Source: Bryobacterales bacterium
Lineage (GTDB): Bacteria; Acidobacteriota; Terriglobia; Bryobacterales; UBA6623
Direction of reading: 5' to 3'
DNA: 64,000 nucleotides
Assembly: GCA_028819255.1 (NCBI GenBank)
Contig: JAPPMB010000003.1
Coordinates: forward strand, 102,689 to 166,688
Position numbers and translations under genes: made by a program. The notes under the pieces were generated by a model that made no database searches, was not told where the DNA came from, and was given only the letters and a program-made list of their open reading frames with translations. Position 1 is the first letter of the stretch, and each line of letters begins with the position of its first letter. Positions 39,633 through 47,977 of this stretch are shown piece after piece.

Positions 39633-40187
39633 CTGCCCCGCTCCCGGAGGGTCGGCCGTCGGTAGCGCGTGCCTGCCGCCGACGAATCCGCCCTCGAACC
39701 CGCCGCTCACCCCGCCTTGAGGTTCGAGAGCCGCACACGCACGCTGGCGCGCGATCAGGCACCAATCGGCCTGCGAAGGCCCGAATCTCTTCTTTGGAGG
39801 GAAGCCGGCAGCCTGAGCGACGCGTCAAGAGCCTAGCCGACGCCGCCTACTATTGTACTCCCTCTTGTGCCAGAGAGGCGCCGGAGCCAGATCGGACTTG
39901 GCACATCAAGGGTCGGTCGTGCAGCACGGAGGAAGTGCGGGTCGGTCTCCGCAGGCTGGAGCCGATCAAAGTCCGGGGCCGGGCGGCGGCAGGACCGCTC
40001 GCTGCTCCCGTCTCTTGGCACATGGATGCCATCTGCTTGCCGAGATGCCACGCCACGATGCGAGTGGCCGGAACGAGACCTCCGAGGAACCGGCCGACCC
40101 TTCTTGCCCCCGCCGGAGCCCGAGCGGAAGCACGCTTCCACCGCCTGACCCCTGCGGGCGGAGATCTCGCTCGAAGAAGTGGCGGCG
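39633..40187. other. Intergenic stretch upstream of nqr, no recognisable gene
   Basis: About 555 bp between nqrA and the beta-helix pseudogene. A TACAAT at 39852-39857 (minus strand) is the only promoter-like element I see, without a clear -35. The frames reading through here on both strands are arginine-rich shadows. Confidence 0.4.
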
Positions 40188-41545
40188 CTAGTTGGCGCCG
40201 TCATCCTCCGCGAGTGTGTCGTAGTCGGACTCCGGGGCGAAGAAGGTCCACTCCTCCAGCCAGTTCTCGTACTCGCCGAAGGCCCCGACGTACTGGCCGG
40301 CACCCGGAGGCGTGCCCTCGGCGGTCCCCTCCGCCGGCAAGGTCTTGGGAAGCGCGGGAGACCGCGCTTCGGGGCGCCGGTCCGGGTTGGCCTCCCACAG
40401 GATGTTACGCAGCCGGGGGTAGCGGTCCTCGAAGTCCACCCCGGTCGCGATGCCGCCACGCAGCGGCCGGTGCCCGTTGCGGTACAGGAGCGCCCGCTCC
40501 ACGCGGCTCTCGCCCTCCGCGAACAGCAGGGCCGCGCGGCCGCCGGCGTCGAGGGCCCCGCCCCGGAAGCCTGTCACCAGCAGGTCGCGAGCCACCAGTG
40601 CAGTGCCCGCGCCCAGCCGCAGCCCCGCCCCCTTGCTTGCTCGCGCCCCGTACGGATTCGCGTGCACCAAGGTGGCGTTGGCCAGGACGGGCCGGGAGCG
40701 CGGTTCCAGGTCGTGGCCGCGGGAGTCGTTGGCCCCGTCGACGCCGTCCACGCCCTCGGGCCCGTGCAGCACGAGCAGGTGCGACGCCGTGCCCTGCCAG
40801 CCCCGCTCCCAGGCCAGCCCGGCGGCTCCGGAACCGCTCGCCACGCAGCGGCTGCAGTTCGCCGTCCCCCCGGAGAAGAAGAGGCCGTTGGCGAGGCCGG
40901 CGTGCGCTTGGACATGCTCGAGCACCGTCCCCGATCAGGCACCGTAGAGGCCCAGGGCCGGCGTCCCGCCGGCGCCGGCGAAACTCCACCCGCACGTGAC
41001 GCAGCCAGCCGCTGGAGTCCTCGGGATCCGTGCCGCCGTAGGCGGCCTGGCCGGCCGGCAGGCCCGCCACCTCGCCCTGCCCGGGCGTCAGCGGGGCCCT
41101 CCCCAGCACCCGCACGCCGCCCCAGCAGCCGGGCTCACGGATCCCCGTCACTGTCGAGCAGGGCAGCACCAGCGGGCGCTCGCGGGTTCCGGACACCTCG
41201 ATCCGTCCGGCCGGCTCGACGACGATCGCCGCCGGCTGGGCGACCTGCGCCAGCGCGTCCAACCCGATCCTCAGCCCCGCCCCGGAGGCGAGCAGCAGCG
41301 TGCCCGCCTCGATCCGCAAGGTCGCTCCGGAGCGCACGGTGAGCCGGCCCGCCAGGTGGTAGAGCGTGTCCGGCTGCAGCGTCAGGTCGTAGCTCACCTC
41401 GCGGTCGAAGCCCAGCGAACTCAGGAGCTGGCCGCGTTCGGCCACGACGAACTTCGCCCACGCCCGCTTGGGCGCCCGGCCCTTGTAGGGCCGGTGCAGC
41501 TCGGTGACGAACTGCCACAGGCCCGGTCCGGGGGCCTCGCCCTCC
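40188..41545 (-). pseudogene. Truncated and frameshifted beta-helix-type secreted protein
   Basis: Reading from the mobile element border at 41545, a frame runs through GLWQFVTELHRPYKGRAPKR, TLRIEAGTLLLASG, WGGVRVLGRAPL and SSGWLRHVRVEF, then is lost at a TTT run (40981-40983). Deleting one T restores FAGAGGTPALGLYGA, followed by TGA (40936-40938) where relatives have Gly, then SGTVLEHVQAHAGLANGLFF to the end at 40188. The pattern is that of right-handed beta-helix surface proteins with SGT-EHVQVH repeats. The gene therefore lacks its start and has one frameshift and one nonsense codon. Confidence 0.75.
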
Positions 41546-41594
41546 CATAACGTGGAGTTGCCAGTAATGTGGAGTTCGGACCGTAAGTCCCTGA
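41546..41594 (+). repeat. Left terminal inverted repeat
   Basis: 49 bp starting CATAACGTGGAGTTGCC and ending GTAAGTCCCTGA. Contains GTGGAGTT twice, at 41552-41559 and 41569-41576. Confidence 0.85.
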
Positions 41595-41686
41595 AATAGC
41601 TAGTCTTCGTTGATTCCTACTGCACATTACTGAGATTGTGACGGCGGTGTCGCTGTTGGCACCGATTCCCGACAACGGAGGTCACA

Positions 41687-42514
41687 ATGCTCACTGACTT
41701 GTTCCCGCGGGCCGCTGCCCGCTTTCTGAAACTGCCCCTGCTCGGCGCTTGTCTCGACGGGCTCGCCGGGTGGCTGGCTGCACGGGGGCTCCCGCCTTCG
41801 CGGATCCGCAGACGGATCTGGAAGGCACCTGTGCTGGAGACCATGCTGGCGTCCGAAGGCATTCGCAACCTCGGCGAACTGTCGCGGGAGCGGCTCCTCT
41901 CGTTCGTTCCCAGTCCGGCCCGCATGCATAGGGACCTGTCAGCGCTGGTGCGGTCCCTGGCCGCGCACCTCGCTGAAAGCAGTCGGTTGCAGGTTGCGGA
42001 TCCGAGTCCCGGCGAACTCCTCGTATGTTCCTATCTCGAGTTCCTCCAGCAAGTGCGAGGTCTCGCCGCCTCGACAGTGCGCCATCACCGCCGCACCGCC
42101 CTCTGCCTGCTTGACTTCCTCGGCTGTGACGACCGTCCGGCGGCCCTCAGGCGGCTTTCCCCGCAGCGCATCGATGCGTTCGTCCTGCGGAGCGCCGCGC
42201 ACCACGGACGGGGCAGCTTGCAGCATGTTGCGTCCCAACTGCGCTCGTTTCTCCGCTTCCTGGCAAGTTGCGGAGAGGTGGAGTCCGGCCTCGACGCCGG
42301 GATCGACCCGCCGCCCGTCGGCCGCGACGAGCATCTCCCCCGAGCCCTGCCTTGGGAAACTGTGCAGGCCTTCCTGGCGGAGATCGACCGCACCACCCCA
42401 ATCGGACGTCGCGACTACTGCATGTGCCTGCTGATGGCGACCTATGGCTTGCGTGCGAGCGAAGTCGCCGCCCTGCTGCTGGACTCGATCCTCTGGCGAG
42501 CCGGAGAGATCCGC
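41687..42514 (+). pseudogene. Tyrosine recombinase, truncated before most catalytic residues
   Basis: About 276 residues are recognisable. The N-terminal SAM-like core-binding domain (about 110-200, [33 protein letters not shown]) and the beginning of the catalytic domain ([46 protein letters not shown]) are intact, including the first catalytic Arg in GLRASE. The following KTG, HxxR and Tyr regions are missing; after residue 276 the sequence is unrelated. The frame nevertheless stays open through the right inverted repeat into thiS (to 43114). It is similar to recombinases of the recombinase-in-trio kind. Confidence 0.8.
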
Positions 42515-42625
42515 CCCCACAGACTGGCGAACCGACGCCGACACACTCAGCTGGCTGGAGAGCCTATGAGCCTTCGCGGCAGCCACCCAGTACTGTGGAG
42601 TTGCTGCCGCTCAAGTTCCACGTTA

Positions 42626-42674
42626 TCAGGGACTTACGGTCCGAACTCCACATTACTGGAAACTCCACATTATG
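42626..42674 (-). repeat. Right terminal inverted repeat
   Basis: Reverse complement of the left end with two differences (CATAATGTGG and AGTTTCC). Just inside it, near 42590-42625, a further AACTCCAC... / CCACGTTATC partial copy of the repeat unit is seen. Confidence 0.85.
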
Positions 42675-42862
42675 TCGGGGGCGGGGCTTGCATTGGGATC
42701 GGATTCACGAGGTTCAGTCGGCCTCCCGAAGTGGATCGGGGTGTCGGCTTCCGCCTGCTGCAGGTCGTGGATCGAACGAAGAACCATATGAATCATCGAA
42801 GAACCACCAGCCCGTGCGTCGTTGCGATCGCTCGAGTTCTCCCACTCGGCGGTCCTCTTGGG

Positions 42863-42868
42863 TATAAT
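42863..42868 (+). promoter_or_regulatory. Putative -10 box (TATAAT) of thiS
   Basis: Consensus TATAAT with a 6-nt gap to GTG 42875. An upstream direct repeat, CGAAGAACCA at 42777-42786 and 42797-42806 (20-bp period), may be a regulator site. Confidence 0.5.
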
Positions 42869-42874
42869 GCCCGA

Positions 42875-43114
42875 GTGCTCGTTGGGCGGATCGAGAGGGG
42901 CGATGTCGAAGCCGTCCTGATCACCCTGAACGGCGAGCGGCGAAGCCTGCCGTCGCCCATTTCCTTGCGAGGCCTCCTGGATCAGCTGGGTCTTGATTTC
43001 GACGCCGTGGCGATCGAGCGCAACAGGGAGATCGTGAGACGGCCAGACTGGCCGACCACGCGGCTGGAAGACGGGGACAGAGTTGAGGTTGTGCACTTCG
43101 TGGGGGGTGGATAG
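42875..43114 (+). CDS. thiS: Sulfur carrier protein ThiS
   Basis: 79 residues from GTG 42875, ubiquitin-like fold. [33 protein letters not shown] and [15 protein letters not shown] end in the Gly-Gly tail that is thiocarboxylated to supply the thiazole sulfur of thiamine. The family usually begins at the ITLNGE strand, so the first 13 residues are extra; the TATAAT box 6 nt before GTG 42875 supports that start. No thiG, thiF or TPP riboswitch is nearby, so the gene is isolated. It lies 200 bp from the transposon end. Confidence 0.85.
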   Translation: MLVGRIERGDVEAVLITLNGERRSLPSPISLRGLLDQLGLDFDAVAIERNREIVRRPDWPTTRLEDGDRVEVVHFVGGG

Positions 43115-43206
43115 GACGGCCCGTCGATTATGGTGTGATTGGAACTCAACCTGGGCTTGTCCCTGGTGGAACTGCACTGTGCAGAGAGGAAGAAGGTCTC
43201 TCGAAC

Positions 43207-43719
43207 GTGAAAGAGAATGTAAACCAACGTAGCCCGGGTTCGCTCAGCAAGCCGGCGTATAGCAGCTTGGACGTCTCCACGCTCACCGGTGTCAGCCTCC
43301 GGCAACTGCAGTGGTGGGACGAGCAGGGCGTTGTGACTCCATTACAGATCGGGCATCGCCGCCTGTACAACACGCGGGAAGTTCTGCAGGTGTCACTGAT
43401 CATGGGCCTGCGGAAGAAGGGGATCTCTCTCCAGAAGATCCGTCGCATCCTCGCCAAGCTGTCCCCCGAAGTGAATGGCGGGTTTCTGGAAACGCACCAC
43501 AGCGGCTCGGACGTGTTCTTGCTGACCGATGGCGAGTCCGTGCATGTGGAGACATCGGCGACCCGGATCCTTGACATCCTGAAGGTCTCGACCACGCCGA
43601 TCAACACGCTCTGCATCTCGGACCTGATCCGTCAGATCGTGCCCCAGAAGAGACGCCGCAAGCCCATGCGAGGCGAGACGGTCACCACTGGGCGCAAACG
43701 CATCGCGAAGGCCTCCTAG
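43207..43719 (+). CDS. MerR-family transcriptional regulator
   Basis: 170 residues from GTG 43207. The winged helix VSTLTGVSLRQLQWWDEQGV-VTPLQIGHRRLYNTREV is followed by LQVSLIMGLRKKGISLQKIRRIL. The C-terminal part (DVFLLTDGESVHVETSATRI) has no cysteine cluster, so metal sensing is unlikely. A longer frame from GTG 43135 is possible; GAGGAAGAAGG at 43183-43193 favours 43207. It follows thiS by 92 bp. Effector and targets unknown. Confidence 0.88.
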   Translation: MKENVNQRSPGSLSKPAYSSLDVSTLTGVSLRQLQWWDEQGVVTPLQIGHRRLYNTREVLQVSLIMGLRKKGISLQKIRRILAKLSPEVNGGFLETHHSGSDVFLLTDGESVHVETSATRILDILKVSTTPINTLCISDLIRQIVPQKRRRKPMRGETVTTGRKRIAKAS

Positions 43720-43755
43720 AAGCGTTTCCCCCGCACTCATGCGGATCGGGCCCGG

Positions 43756-43768
43756 CCCCGTGCCGGGG
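43756..43768. terminator. Possible bidirectional hairpin between merR-type gene and der
   Basis: CCCCG-TGC-CGGGG in the 54-bp gap between two convergent genes. There is no U-run, so terminator function rests on position only. Confidence 0.3.
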
Positions 43769-43773
43769 TGAGT

Positions 43774-45096
43774 TCAGTGCCGGCGTCTGGGCTTGGACCG
43801 CACCACGATCGGTGTGCCTCCAAACCCGAATCGTCGGCGAATCTGGTTGACCAAGTAGCGCTCCAGGCCGAAGTGGAACGGCTTCCTGAGACTGCTGAAG
43901 AAGACAAACGTGGGAGGGCTGGTGCGGACCTGCGTGACATAGGAGAGCTTGGGCTTGCGAGGGCCGGGTACAGTCACCCGCTCCAAGTCGAGTTCCGCGA
44001 GAAAGCGGTTGAGTTCCGCGGTGGGAATGCGACGCCGGGCGGCCCGGGCGGCCTTGCGGATGAGAGGGAACAGGCTGGGCACTCGAGCACCGGTCTTCGC
44101 GGAGACACAGGCCACTGGGGCGTACCGCAGCATCTTGAGCTGCCCGCGGACCTGACGTGCGAAAGCAGTCGGGGACTGCACCGCCAGATCCCACTTGTTC
44201 GCCACCACGATGCTTGCTTTGCCCGCCTCATGAGCGTAGCCGGCGATATGCGCATCCTGGGCAGTGACACCTTCCCGCGGGTCCACGAGGAGCAGCGCCA
44301 CATCGGCCAGACGCAGGTGCCGCTGTGCCATCACAACGCTCAGCTTCTCGGCCATCTCCCGCGTTTTCCCCTTGCGCCGGATGCCGGCGGTGTCGACGAA
44401 GACGAACGTCTGGCCTCCGTGCTCGACGGCGGCATCGACCGCGTCGCGGGTCGTGCCGGGTATGGCTGAGACGATGGAAGAGTTCTCACCGGTGATGCGG
44501 TTCAGCAAGGTCGACTTTCCGACGTTGGGACGCCCCAGGATCGCCACCCTGACGGGGCGCCTGTCCGGACCCTGTTCCTCCTCCGAAGCGCGGGGAAAGC
44601 GTCGAGTGGCCTGACTGAGCAGCTTGTCGATACCCCGTCCATGCTCGGCCGAGACACCGAAGGATGAACGGAATCCCAGCTCTACGAACTGGTCGGGCAG
44701 GGAATCGAGTGCGGGAGTGTCGCACTTGTTCACCGCCAGGCTCACGTCGCGCCCGCTGCGGTGCAGCAGGCGGGCCAGCTCGAGGTCGGCCGGGGTCAGC
44801 TCGCTGCGTCCGTCGATCACGAAGATGACGTGGTCGGCGGATTCGATCGCGGCGAGGACCTGCTCCCCTACCAAAGCGGGCATCCCCTCCTTGACGAAGA
44901 ACATCATGCCGCCCGTGTCCGTGACCTCGAACGGCTTGCCCTTCCACTTGGCGGGCAGCCGGATGCGGTCGCGGGTCATGCCGGGGTAGTCGCCGACGAT
45001 GGAGCGTCTGGAGGCCGTGATTCGGTTGAAGAGAGTGGACTTGCCTACGTTCTGGCGACCGACGATGACGAGTTGCGGAGGCCCGGTGGGCTCCAT
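43774..45096 (-). CDS. der: Ribosome-assembly GTPase Der (EngA)
   Basis: 440 residues with two tandem GTPase domains: G1 motifs GRQNVGKSTLF and GRPNVGKSTLLN, G3 DTGG and DTAG, G4 NKCD and NKWD, then a C-terminal KH-like domain ending PIVVRSKPRRRH. It acts in 50S subunit maturation. ATG 45096 is chosen over the longer frame because it directly precedes the first domain and has TATATT exactly 6 nt upstream. Confidence 0.97.
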   Translation of the reverse strand: MEPTGPPQLVIVGRQNVGKSTLFNRITASRRSIVGDYPGMTRDRIRLPAKWKGKPFEVTDTGGMMFFVKEGMPALVGEQVLAAIESADHVIFVIDGRSELTPADLELARLLHRSGRDVSLAVNKCDTPALDSLPDQFVELGFRSSFGVSAEHGRGIDKLLSQATRRFPRASEEEQGPDRRPVRVAILGRPNVGKSTLLNRITGENSSIVSAIPGTTRDAVDAAVEHGGQTFVFVDTAGIRRKGKTREMAEKLSVVMAQRHLRLADVALLLVDPREGVTAQDAHIAGYAHEAGKASIVVANKWDLAVQSPTAFARQVRGQLKMLRYAPVACVSAKTGARVPSLFPLIRKAARAARRRIPTAELNRFLAELDLERVTVPGPRKPKLSYVTQVRTSPPTFVFFSSLRKPFHFGLERYLVNQIRRRFGFGGTPIVVRSKPRRRH

Positions 45097-45102
45097 GATC
45101 GA

Positions 45103-45108
45103 AATATA
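45103..45108 (-). promoter_or_regulatory. Putative extended -10 box (TGG-TATATT) of der
   Basis: TATATT preceded by TGG, with a 6-nt gap to ATG 45096; no Shine-Dalgarno sequence. One of the best leaderless candidates in the window. Confidence 0.5.
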
Positions 45109-45237
45109 CCAGCCGCGATTCCGGCCGCGTTCGGGCACGTCAGCAGCGCGTCCCGACCCGTCGGTCCGGAGCGCCCTAGGCCAACGCGCCTTTGGCTCAG
45201 GCACTGCGGACAAGCGCGGCTGTCGCTTGCCCCGGTC

Positions 45238-47346
45238 TCAGGCTGTGGAGACACGGACACGCAGATCCCGGCCGTCCATGTAGGAGGGCGGATCGTATCC
45301 GAACAGCCGCATCGCCGTGGGGGCCAGATCTTCGATCCCGGGCCTCTCGGCCTCGAAGTCCCGGTTGCAGAAGAGGACACCCGGGATCAATGGGGGGTCC
45401 ACACAGTGGTCCCCGCTCCACGCCTTCGTGTTGTCCTCGAAGACCGGCCCTCCGACCTTGCCGATTGCCACCCCCCACGAGCTGCGGTAGCCGGGGTTGT
45501 AGCCGACCACCACATCCGGCGCCGCCCTCACGTACGGTCCTTTGTACACGTCGTGCTTCGCGTAGCCGCGATTCACGGCGGCCGCCGCACGATCTGGGTC
45601 CCGCAATCCGGTGATCCTCGCGGCGATTTCCTCCGCTAGGTGCCGGGACTCGCTGCGGGGAACGATGCCGTTGCTCTCGCGCCCCTTCATGTTCAGGTAG
45701 ATTCCGGTCAGGCCGAAGCTGTAGGCCCGCGTCCTCGACCAGTCCACCCCCCGCAGGTAGCCCTGATCCCGCGCCTCCTCCCGCACCGCCAGATAGCCTT
45801 CGCGCTCCAGCCACGCGTTGAGGTTGACGCCGCGCTGGAACGACTTGAACCCGTGATCCGAGAGCACGAACAGGACGGTCTCCTCATCCAGGTGGCGCAT
45901 CGTCCTGCCTACGATGCGGTCCATGCGGGCGTACAGTTCCTCGACGGTTCCGGCGTAGCGCGAGAATGAGTTGCCGTTCGTCGCGTGCGCCGGATGCAGA
46001 GGCTCGAGATAGCGGTAGAACATGTGCTGAACACGGTCCGGTGTGTCGAACACGCACGCGACCACGCCCTTCCTTGTCCTGTCCAGAGCGACTTCGAACA
46101 TCGCCTCGCGCTCGTCGCAGATCTGGTTCGCCTGTTCCAGGAACGTGTCTTCATCGATGACGCGCTCGTTGAGGGCCCAGGTGTCTTCGGCCAGCCCCAG
46201 TGTCGAGTAGCTCCCAAGCAGCTTCGCCAGGTACGGCGCATAGCAGGCTGGATGCGAAATCGGCAACGCCGGCCTCTCCGGATCGATCGCGATCGGCGAG
46301 AGATAGAGCCGAATGTGTGGCTCCACGGCTGCGAGGTGGAATTGGCCGACCCCGCTGACCTTGATGCCAAGGCCGGCACGAAACGTGAGACGTATCCAGG
46401 CCGTGAAGCAATTCGCCGGCAGCCTGTGGGTTGCACCGTCGATCTCAAGGCTGCCGCTTCCCGACGCCAGATCCACCCGCATCCGGAATGGTATCTCCAG
46501 GTTCCCGGAACCGTCGCGGATCGAGTTCGCAGGCCCCTGGATTCTGCCCGTCCAAACCTGGCCTGCACCTTCCAGCGGATAGCAGGCTCCGGCTTCCTCG
46601 AATTCCGTTTCCTCGGGCGCGTTCGTGAACACTTGGAAACTGCCCTGGGTGCCCAGGAGGTCGGGGGTGCACATGGCCGAGAGCAGCCGCCCCTCGAAGG
46701 GCTCGGGAGGGAATGTGATCGGAACCCGCAGGATCGTCGAGCCGACGCGGTTGTCTCCAAGCAGGGACCAGAACGGCCGGCTCTTCCTCCGCATCTCCAC
46801 CGTCGGCTTGGAGAGAGGAATCCGCCAGCGCCCCACTCTCCACACCCTTGAGGGCTGATGTACTCGCGACGAGGAAAGCTCGGGAAGGTAGGAGCGGAGG
46901 TTGCGGTTCAGGAAGTCGAACAGATTGTGCTTGCCCGGATTGGAACCCGTAGCGAAGGTGGCCCAGGCGACGGGAGACAGGGGCGGAAAGGTGGTTCGCA
47001 GCCGCCTGTACCTTCCCTGCTTGCGCAACGCCGCGAGGTTGGGCATCTTGCCGTCCTCAAGGTACTTCTCCACAAGGTCGGGCTCGAGGCCGTCGAGTCC
47101 CAGAATGATCAGTTTCCGAATCCTTGCCTTGCGGTAGCCCTGCGCGCCGCGCAGCGCTCTCCAGGCCAGCCGGAAGGGCAGCAGCAGGAACGCCGCCGCC
47201 CCGGCCAGGAACGCTGCGAGCAGGCTGAGCAGGGAGCCGACGAATGCGAAGCCCGCTCCGGGTCCGACATAGGCTTCCACCGGCGACGCAGCCAACATGG
47301 CGGCCGCCGTGCCCAGGGCCGGTCGGAATGTGCGCATGCTGGTCAT
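45238..47346 (-). CDS. Membrane-anchored alkaline-phosphatase-superfamily protein (type I phosphodiesterase-like)
   Basis: 702 residues. Two hydrophobic segments (about 10-25 and 30-60) anchor it; the rest is a phosphodiesterase/nucleotide-pyrophosphatase-type domain. Metal ligands are in ILGLDGLEPDLV, TFPPLSPVAWATFATGSNPG (catalytic Thr/Ser region) and LFVLSDHGFKSF. Substrate unknown; proteins like this are found beside sugar- and lipid-modification genes. ATG 47346 or 47337 both fit; the frame runs on to 47835, but that part overlaps the next gene. It follows the hypothetical gene by 20 bp. Confidence 0.88.
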   Translation of the reverse strand: MTSMRTFRPALGTAAAMLAASPVEAYVGPGAGFAFVGSLLSLLAAFLAGAAAFLLLPFRLAWRALRGAQGYRKARIRKLIILGLDGLEPDLVEKYLEDGKMPNLAALRKQGRYRRLRTTFPPLSPVAWATFATGSNPGKHNLFDFLNRNLRSYLPELSSSRVHQPSRVWRVGRWRIPLSKPTVEMRRKSRPFWSLLGDNRVGSTILRVPITFPPEPFEGRLLSAMCTPDLLGTQGSFQVFTNAPEETEFEEAGACYPLEGAGQVWTGRIQGPANSIRDGSGNLEIPFRMRVDLASGSGSLEIDGATHRLPANCFTAWIRLTFRAGLGIKVSGVGQFHLAAVEPHIRLYLSPIAIDPERPALPISHPACYAPYLAKLLGSYSTLGLAEDTWALNERVIDEDTFLEQANQICDEREAMFEVALDRTRKGVVACVFDTPDRVQHMFYRYLEPLHPAHATNGNSFSRYAGTVEELYARMDRIVGRTMRHLDEETVLFVLSDHGFKSFQRGVNLNAWLEREGYLAVREEARDQGYLRGVDWSRTRAYSFGLTGIYLNMKGRESNGIVPRSESRHLAEEIAARITGLRDPDRAAAAVNRGYAKHDVYKGPYVRAAPDVVVGYNPGYRSSWGVAIGKVGGPVFEDNTKAWSGDHCVDPPLIPGVLFCNRDFEAERPGIEDLAPTAMRLFGYDPPSYMDGRDLRVRVSTA

Positions 47347-47366
47347 GAACCGCGAGGCCTTCGGCC

Positions 47367-47945
47367 CTATGGGGATGTGTTCGGGCGACCGGTGAACCGG
47401 GTCGCGCGAATGAGCCGGCGAAGATGCACCTTGCCGGCGAAGCCCAGCAATACGGGCAGTCCAATTGGCAGGAAGGCCGCGTGGGCCAGCTTGCGGATGA
47501 ACTCGGGGTTCCGCAGTCCGCTGGAGGAGACTCCCAGCTTCAGTGCCTTGCGCCAATGCCTGCGGTCCAGCCAAACCAGCCCTTCGACCTTGTCGATCAG
47601 CAGGATCTTTCCGGGCAGGAGCGCCGCCAGCACGACCTTCCACGTCGCGAGCAACGGGCTGTCCCCGCAGAGAATCGCGGCCGCGGCGTGCCGCTGCCGA
47701 CGCAGGCCTAGGAGCATCCGCCACCGTTCGGCATTGTTGCGTGCTTCGTACGAGCGCCACGTGCGCGTGTCGTCGCCCAGTCCGGACGGCGCGTCCGGGA
47801 GGCAGGTGAACAAGTCGATCGGCGCATTGCCGCAAACCGACTCGCGCAGGAGTGGCACCAGCTGCTGGACGTCCGTGCGTGGTCCGCTCTCGACCAGCAG
47901 CAAGCGGTCAATGAGCGGAACCCTCCTGCGCAGGAACCATCTCAC
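47367..47945 (-). CDS. Conserved hypothetical protein with C-terminal membrane segment
   Basis: 192 residues from GTG 47945. The order LLVESGPR, IDLFTCLPDAPSGL, ILCGDSPLLATWKVVLAALLPGKILLIDK and WLDRRHWR, then a hydrophobic FLPIGLPVLLGFAGKVHLRR tail, reminds me of a protein found in glycosyltransferase clusters of acidobacteria, but no activity is assigned. It is in an operon with the phosphodiesterase-like gene. TATGCT lies 8 nt before the GTG. Confidence 0.75.
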   Translation of the reverse strand: MRWFLRRRVPLIDRLLLVESGPRTDVQQLVPLLRESVCGNAPIDLFTCLPDAPSGLGDDTRTWRSYEARNNAERWRMLLGLRRQRHAAAAILCGDSPLLATWKVVLAALLPGKILLIDKVEGLVWLDRRHWRKALKLGVSSSGLRNPEFIRKLAHAAFLPIGLPVLLGFAGKVHLRRLIRATRFTGRPNTSP

Positions 47946-47953
47946 GCTCAGCT

Positions 47954-47971
47954 AGCATAGCGCGATAGAAT
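47954..47971. promoter_or_regulatory. Divergent -10 boxes in a 32-bp intergenic region
   Basis: TATGCT (minus strand, 47954-47959) lies 8 nt before GTG 47945; TAGAAT (plus strand, 47966-47971) lies exactly 6 nt before ATG 47978. Both -35 regions would fall inside the neighbouring coding sequence, so the two transcripts should compete. Confidence 0.45.
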
Positions 47972-47977
47972 GGCGGC

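Larger units (their letters stand above)
41546..42674 (+). mobile_element. Degenerate tyrosine-recombinase transposon with 49-bp inverted ends
   Basis: 1129 bp bounded by inverted repeats at 41546-41594 and 42626-42674 that differ at two of 49 positions. Each end holds two copies of GTGGAGTT 17 bp apart, plausible recombinase half-sites. It carries one broken tyrosine recombinase. No target duplication is visible (flanks CCCTCC and TCGGGG). The left border falls exactly where the beta-helix pseudogene begins. Confidence 0.75.

Noticed and set aside
40936..40938. In-frame TGA as another selenocysteine codon
   Set aside because: The position is Gly in the SGT repeat, the gene also has a frameshift and no start, and no hairpin follows.
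39392..40999. 535-residue arginine-rich open frame on the plus strand
   Set aside because: Antisense to nqrA and to the beta-helix pseudogene, low complexity, no recognisable motif.
42675..42874. TPP riboswitch upstream of thiS
   Set aside because: The CUGAGA and following conserved thi-box elements are not present in this 200-bp spacer.
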